From contig DLRW01000087.1 of assembly GCA_002501205.1 (NCBI GenBank), positions 1 through 64,000 of the forward strand: a DNA stretch of 64,000 nucleotides. The letters run 5' to 3'. Below, piece by piece: positions 59,801-64,000 of this stretch. Source of the DNA: Flavobacteriales bacterium UBA7878. GTDB lineage: Bacteria > Bacteroidota > Bacteroidia > Flavobacteriales > Schleiferiaceae. Both the position numbers and the translations under genes were made by a program. The notes beneath the pieces were generated by a model that saw only the letters and a list, made by a program, of their open reading frames with translations, ran no database searches and had not been told where the DNA came from. Every line of letters begins with the position of its first letter. Position 1 is the stretch's first letter.

Positions 59801-60202
59801 ATGACCATAAACCATTATTGGATTGTAGACGATGATCCCATTGCCCGGGTGCTTATTCGCAAGAAAATGAGCAATGAAGGTTTATGTGAGAAGTTTTCAG
59901 AATTTCAAAATGGGCAGGAGGCCTTAGAGGCTTTAAAAGGCGCAAAAGAGAACGAAACTCCGGATCTAATTTTCCTGGATTTAAATATGCCCATCATGGA
60001 TGGTTGGGAGTTCTTGGAGGAGGCACATCATAAATTGGAAAATGTACACGCCAGGGTTGCTATCCTTACCTCCTCTATTAGTCCCGATGATTGGGATCGA
60101 TCCCAAAATATTCCCAGCGTATCTTGCTTCCTCAATAAACCACTTAATACGGCTGAACTTCTAAATCGAATTGATTCCAACAGCCGGCCCAATTCAAATT
60201 AA
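59801..60202 (+). CDS. Single-domain response regulator
   Basis: This 133-residue REC domain has no output domain. It has the acidic pocket VDDDPIA near residue 9, the phosphorylated D60 in FLDLNMPIMDGWEF, the conserved Thr/Ser position in AILTSS near residue 88, and the Lys in CFLNKPL near residue 110. It would pass phosphate on to another partner. The stop is followed immediately by the GTG of the six-PAS histidine kinase gene, so the two form a cognate pair in one operon. Confidence 0.93.
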   Translation: MTINHYWIVDDDPIARVLIRKKMSNEGLCEKFSEFQNGQEALEALKGAKENETPDLIFLDLNMPIMDGWEFLEEAHHKLENVHARVAILTSSISPDDWDRSQNIPSVSCFLNKPLNTAELLNRIDSNSRPNSN

Positions 60203-63200
60203 GTGCATTTCATCGCCGGATTAGATATTGAACAAAGTGAAGGCGCGCAGTTTATCCTGCCTGAAGATGCTGCCAAGCAAGTTTTAGCCGACAGCTTAAA
60301 ATCCGGTAAAGATCAACTTTGGGTTCTACACTCCGACTTAGCTAAACTCCCCGCCACGCTTAAAGATTGGGCTTATTCTGTATATGATTTCCCACTAAAT
60401 GGGCACAGCAATTCTGCAGAACCTGAGAAGGCTGCATATCGCGAAGCTCTACTTTTTCAAATTCAACATCGAGAGAACTCACTCTTAGCTCAAGTTTTAG
60501 ATCAAAGTAGCAGTGGCATTTTGGTTTTTTCTGATCAGGGCATTTTACTCTATGCCAATCAAAAATCCGAACAATGGATGCCCGGTTTAAGTCACTTACC
60601 CCTGGGCTTACTTACTATTAATCAATTTCAATGGCTTCAGGGAGAACAAGTGTTTCCCTTTTCAGCCATCCCGGAAAATGAAAGTTTAGGAATTGGTCAG
60701 CTCTCCTTAAACGGTGAAAAGCTGAATCGCAAGCTGAATTTACAGCATCGTGTTTTACAATGGAAGGATCAGAAATTTCGCTTATTGGAATTGGATTCGG
60801 CCACGGAATTACAGCGTTTGCATGAACGATTGCATCAAACTGAGATCACCAATCAATTATTGCTCGAGCGCAGCCTCGGCGCCTATTCTCTAACCAATCA
60901 TGAAAACACCATTACCTTTCTGAGTGGAGAGGTTGAAAAAATAACCGGTTACCAGCCCGAAGAAATTATTGGTAAATGTTGCCTGGATCTAGCTCATCCT
61001 AAAGATCGTCTTCGTAAAGAAAATGCACTGAATGCCATCCATTATCAGCACTTAGCACAACAAGAAGTAAAATACCGCTTACACCATCGCAATGGTCGCT
61101 ATCGTTGGGTAAAAGCGACCATGACTAACCATTTTGATACACCGGGCATTGGAAGCATTGTAACGGTAGTTCAAGATATTGATGAACAGGAAAGAGCCCA
61201 ACGAGATTTAATTGATAGCAACCATCGTTTTCGTTGGGCGAGTCGTGCCACTAAGGATGTAATCTGGGATTGGCACTATAAAATCGGGAAAATTGAATGG
61301 GGCGAAAACCTCAGTGAGATGTACGGCTGGGAAAGCCATGAATTGGATAACCCAGATAAGTGGCTGAGCCATATCCCTAAAGAAGATCATCAGAATATCC
61401 AAAAGAGCTTGGACGAAGCCTTTGAGCAGCGCTCGGAGACCTGGGAGTGTAGATACCGTTTCCAAAAGAAGAATGGCGAATGGGCTTATATTCTCGATCG
61501 CGGATATATTGAACGCGACCTTAAAGGCAACATACTTCGCATTATTGGTGCCATGCACGATTTTAGTGAACGCCATCAATATGAACAAGACTTACAAAAG
61601 GAAAAACAAAAATTCAGGCAATTATTTGAAGGCTCCTTAATTGGAGTGGCCATGCTCGAATTACAAAATACCCGCTGGCAAGATTGTAATCAAGCCCTCT
61701 TAAACATGCTGGGCTTTAAGAAGTCGGAATTCCTGGCTAAGAGCCTGGCAGATCTAATTCCCGAATCCGAACACGAATTTCATCAGCAAAAGCTACGAGA
61801 ACTTCGCTCTTTACAACCCGTTAAAACCTATCAAACACTATTACTTCGTAAGGATTTAGGCACCACTAAGGTAGTCGTCTCAGCTTTTACCACTCAAGAT
61901 GAAGCCAAACGCCCCATTGCCTGGTTCCACTTTTTGGACCTGGGTCCGGTCGAAGAAAGTAACCGCGCCTTAGTTGAGGCTGAATCTCGATTTAGACAGT
62001 ATATTGAAAAGGCCTCTGATATTTTCGTTACCCTGAGTAAAGAGGGTATCATCGAATATATCTCCCCTAATATTCTTCAGTTAGCCCATTATCGTCCAAC
62101 CGAACTTATAGATAAGGCGCTAACAGACTACATCCACCCTAAGGATTTGGTTAAAACTCGCCTAACCTTCATCAAAGCCTATCGAAAATCCGAAAATGCC
62201 GGTCGGGCGGTATTCCGATTAAAATCTAAAGATGGTGAATGGCTATGGCTTGAAGGCAATGGTCGTTTTCAGGAGCGAGAAGGCAAATTAAAGGCCTTTA
62301 TCAATATTCGTGATATCCGCAAGGAACATGAGATTGAAAGTCAGCTTAGAAAGCTCTCCTTGGTAGCCAATAGAACCTCCAATGGCGTACTGATTGTAAA
62401 CGCTAATCATGAAGTAGAATGGCTTAACCAGAGCTTTAAACGTATGAGCGGCTACAGCCTGGAAGAAGCGCGAGGTCGCAGAATGGAAGAGCTATTGCAT
62501 GGGCCAGCCTCCTTAAAGACGGATCAAGGTCGCCTCAACGACTTTCTTAATTCAGGTAAGCCCTTCCGTTTAGAGAACATCAATTATAAAAAGGATGGCA
62601 GTGAATATTGGGTAGAAAGCATTGTAACCCCAATTTACGATGAAGGGGGCCGCCTGGTAAACTACATTTCCATTGAATCGGACATTACGGAAAGGAAGCA
62701 GGAGGAATTGGATTTCCAGCGCAACTTGCAATTGATTTCGGAGCAAAATGAAAGATTACAAAGCTTTGCTCATATCGTATCTCATAATTTCCGCTCCCAT
62801 GGATCCAATATCCAGCAATTGATTCACGAGCTAAACGTAACCCAGGATCAGTTGCTTCGTGACGAACTGTATCGTTACCTGGAAGTAAGTGCTGAAGGCC
62901 TAATGCAGGCATTAGATGAATTATCCAGCATCTTAGAAGTGGAATCGGCTTCGGAATTGCCTACGGAAGAATTGAATGTACTGACCTACTGCGAAAGAGT
63001 TCGGCAAATTCTTTCCCGTCCTACCATGGAGATTAATGCCGAATTGCAATTTGACATTCCCGAAGGTTTTAGTCTTAAGTTTTATCCAGCCTATTTAGAG
63101 AGTGTACTCTTCAACTTAGTGAGTAATGCGCTGCGCTACCACGATCCTGAAAAAGATCCCTGGGTAAAAGTTTGGGTAGAAGAAAGTGAAAACAACAAAC

Positions 63201-63412
63201 ATCTTTTTGTTTCTGACAATGGCCTGGGCATCGATTTGGAAAAGTATGGTGATCAGCTCTTTAAGTTTAAACGCAGTTTCCATAATCACCCCGACAGCTC
63301 GGGAATAGGACTCTATTTAATTCGCAGCCAGATTGAAAGTCTGGGTGGGGAAATTACCGTTCAAAGCATAGTAGGCAAAGGCACAACCTTTAAAGTAAGC
63401 CTGCCAAAATAG
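60203..63412 (+). CDS. Multi-PAS sensor histidine kinase
   Basis: This 1069-residue soluble kinase starts at GTG 60203, directly after the response regulator stop. Six PAS-type domains follow in line (about residues 95-220, 225-335, 340-460, 468-590, 598-715 and 718-840), several with PAS and PAC marks such as ITGYQPEEIIG, MYGWESHEL, MSGYSLEEARG and SIESDITERK. The phosphorylation site H861 is in AHIVSHNFRSH, a Bacteroidota variant of the H-box; then an HATPase domain with LVSNALRYHD (N box), FVSDNGLGID and SSGIGLYLIR. No membrane helix is present, so it senses a cytosolic signal, perhaps redox, light or a small molecule. Confidence 0.93.
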   Translation: MHFIAGLDIEQSEGAQFILPEDAAKQVLADSLKSGKDQLWVLHSDLAKLPATLKDWAYSVYDFPLNGHSNSAEPEKAAYREALLFQIQHRENSLLAQVLDQSSSGILVFSDQGILLYANQKSEQWMPGLSHLPLGLLTINQFQWLQGEQVFPFSAIPENESLGIGQLSLNGEKLNRKLNLQHRVLQWKDQKFRLLELDSATELQRLHERLHQTEITNQLLLERSLGAYSLTNHENTITFLSGEVEKITGYQPEEIIGKCCLDLAHPKDRLRKENALNAIHYQHLAQQEVKYRLHHRNGRYRWVKATMTNHFDTPGIGSIVTVVQDIDEQERAQRDLIDSNHRFRWASRATKDVIWDWHYKIGKIEWGENLSEMYGWESHELDNPDKWLSHIPKEDHQNIQKSLDEAFEQRSETWECRYRFQKKNGEWAYILDRGYIERDLKGNILRIIGAMHDFSERHQYEQDLQKEKQKFRQLFEGSLIGVAMLELQNTRWQDCNQALLNMLGFKKSEFLAKSLADLIPESEHEFHQQKLRELRSLQPVKTYQTLLLRKDLGTTKVVVSAFTTQDEAKRPIAWFHFLDLGPVEESNRALVEAESRFRQYIEKASDIFVTLSKEGIIEYISPNILQLAHYRPTELIDKALTDYIHPKDLVKTRLTFIKAYRKSENAGRAVFRLKSKDGEWLWLEGNGRFQEREGKLKAFINIRDIRKEHEIESQLRKLSLVANRTSNGVLIVNANHEVEWLNQSFKRMSGYSLEEARGRRMEELLHGPASLKTDQGRLNDFLNSGKPFRLENINYKKDGSEYWVESIVTPIYDEGGRLVNYISIESDITERKQEELDFQRNLQLISEQNERLQSFAHIVSHNFRSHGSNIQQLIHELNVTQDQLLRDELYRYLEVSAEGLMQALDELSSILEVESASELPTEELNVLTYCERVRQILSRPTMEINAELQFDIPEGFSLKFYPAYLESVLFNLVSNALRYHDPEKDPWVKVWVEESENNKHLFVSDNGLGIDLEKYGDQLFKFKRSFHNHPDSSGIGLYLIRSQIESLGGEITVQSIVGKGTTFKVSLPK

Positions 63413-63469
63413 AGGCAATTCTTGGAGGATGCCTGCTATAAAACGTACCTTTAACCAAAGATTTTTTTA

Positions 63470-63934
63470 GTGAAGAAAGTACTAATGGTTTGCCTGGGAA
63501 ACATTTGTCGCTCCCCCTTGGCAGAAGGCTTATTACGATCGAAAGTTAATCCTGAAGAAGTGGAAGTGGACTCAGCCGGAACCGCTGCTTACCATGTAGG
63601 AGAAGCCCCGGATATCCGCACGATAATGACCGGCCGTAAACACGGAATTAATCTATCCAATTTGATAGGACGGCAATTCAAAACTGTTGATTTTGATTAC
63701 TTTGACCGCATCTACGTAATGGATCACTCCAACTTAAATAATGTATTAAATATGGCTCGAAATGAGGCAGACCGCGCCAAGGTTGACCTCATTTTAAATG
63801 AGATCAAAGCCGGTTCTAACCAGGATGTTCCCGACCCTTATTATGGAGGAGATGAAGGCTTTGAACAGGTCTATCGATTATTGGACGCCGCAACCGATAC
63901 AATCGTAGAAAAACTGAAGGATGGAAGAATCTAA
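63470..63934 (+). CDS. Low-molecular-weight protein-tyrosine phosphatase
   Basis: This 154-residue phosphatase has the P-loop C8-L-G-N-I-C13-R14-S in VCLGNICRSPLAEG and the general-acid aspartate in VPDPYYGGDEGF near residue 127. It begins at GTG 63470, with TACCTTTA upstream as a possible -7 element. LMW-PTPs act on tyrosine kinases of polysaccharide synthesis or on small molecules such as arsenate in some branches; nothing here singles out arsenic. Its 3' end overlaps the next gene by 14 bases. Confidence 0.93.
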   Translation: MKKVLMVCLGNICRSPLAEGLLRSKVNPEEVEVDSAGTAAYHVGEAPDIRTIMTGRKHGINLSNLIGRQFKTVDFDYFDRIYVMDHSNLNNVLNMARNEADRAKVDLILNEIKAGSNQDVPDPYYGGDEGFEQVYRLLDAATDTIVEKLKDGRI

Positions 63935-64000
63935 TAGCCCCACGGGTAAGCTCTATTTAATTCCTTCCTTAATGGGTGAAATTGAGCCTCTGGAAGTACT
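63921..64000 (+). CDS. Start of an RsmI-like SAM-dependent methyltransferase (partial)
   Basis: Only the first 26 codons fall in the window. The opening GKLYLIPSLMGEIEPLEV resembles the N terminus of the Bacteroidota relatives of RsmI, tetrapyrrole-methylase-fold enzymes that modify 16S rRNA cytidine. ATG 63921 lies inside the last codons of the phosphatase gene, a 14-base overlap that suggests coupled translation. The call rests on this short stretch only. Confidence 0.6.
   Translation, partial: MEESNSPTGKLYLIPSLMGEIEPLEV

Overview
The window reads as chromosomal DNA of a member of the Bacteroidota, most likely a marine or aquatic Flavobacteriales-type organism; the family cannot be fixed from this sequence. 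The signs are promoters of the TTTG / TANNTTTG type, C-terminal type IX secretion sorting domains, a CzcA-TolC fusion, bacillithiol synthesis (BshC), DUF6266, DUF6340, DUF6660 and DUF4399 proteins, and lipoproteins with Bacteroidota-style leaders. Two very different regions meet near 22 kb.

Positions 1 to about 22,100 form an accessory island, almost entirely on the + strand. It holds (a) a polyphosphate kinase 2, a CopB-type copper P-type ATPase and a small membrane partner (159-3501); (b) an unexplained two-gene cassette, a 699-residue protein with a phage prohead-protease-like N terminus plus a DUF4238 protein (3631-6784); (c) a long divalent-cation efflux operon under a near-ideal promoter, with a DUF6660 protein, a CzcA-TolC fusion, a CzcB lipoprotein, two CDF-like exporters, a SpoIIAA-like protein, DUF3703 and YnfA (6901-15798); (d) a mercury-type operon with an ArsR regulator and its operator, a MerTP fusion, a MerA-like flavoprotein without the C-terminal cysteine pair, and a GDCCVxC metal-binding protein (15870-18507); and (e) two stretches of odd non-coding DNA (18508-19469 and 20922-21413) around a HEPN-type ribonuclease candidate (19470-20921), followed by a DUF6266 gene. 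No integrase, relaxase or transposase lies in the window, so the island may be part of a larger integrative element, or the remains of one.

From about 22,340 onward the content is ordinary chromosome. First come an AraC regulator, CPBP and DUF4386 membrane proteins, a stand-alone HMA protein, a metallo-beta-lactamase-fold hydrolase, a glycosyltransferase and an RRM protein. Next are cell-surface and lipoprotein genes, TerC, DPP III, BshC and a DCC-family protein. A tight minus-strand operon (thioesterase, FabG, vWA protein, SPFH protein, PepD) follows, then an HMG-CoA-lyase-like gene. After these lie an outer-membrane barrel with a large TPR lipid-facing or periplasmic partner, FtsE, glycosyltransferases, QueA, a CheR-like methyltransferase, an endonuclease/exonuclease/phosphatase-fold protein, DnaA, a response regulator with a six-PAS histidine kinase, a low-molecular-weight tyrosine phosphatase, and the start of an RsmI-like methyltransferase.

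The island genes form a layered metal defence: cytosol-to-periplasm export (CopB, CDF), periplasm-to-outside export (CzcA-CzcB-TolC), mercury capture and reduction, and polyphosphate metabolism. Two genes or cassettes of possible phage-defence type are embedded in or next to it. The best candidates for something undescribed are the 3631-6784 cassette and the HEPN gene with its iterated 9-bp leader.
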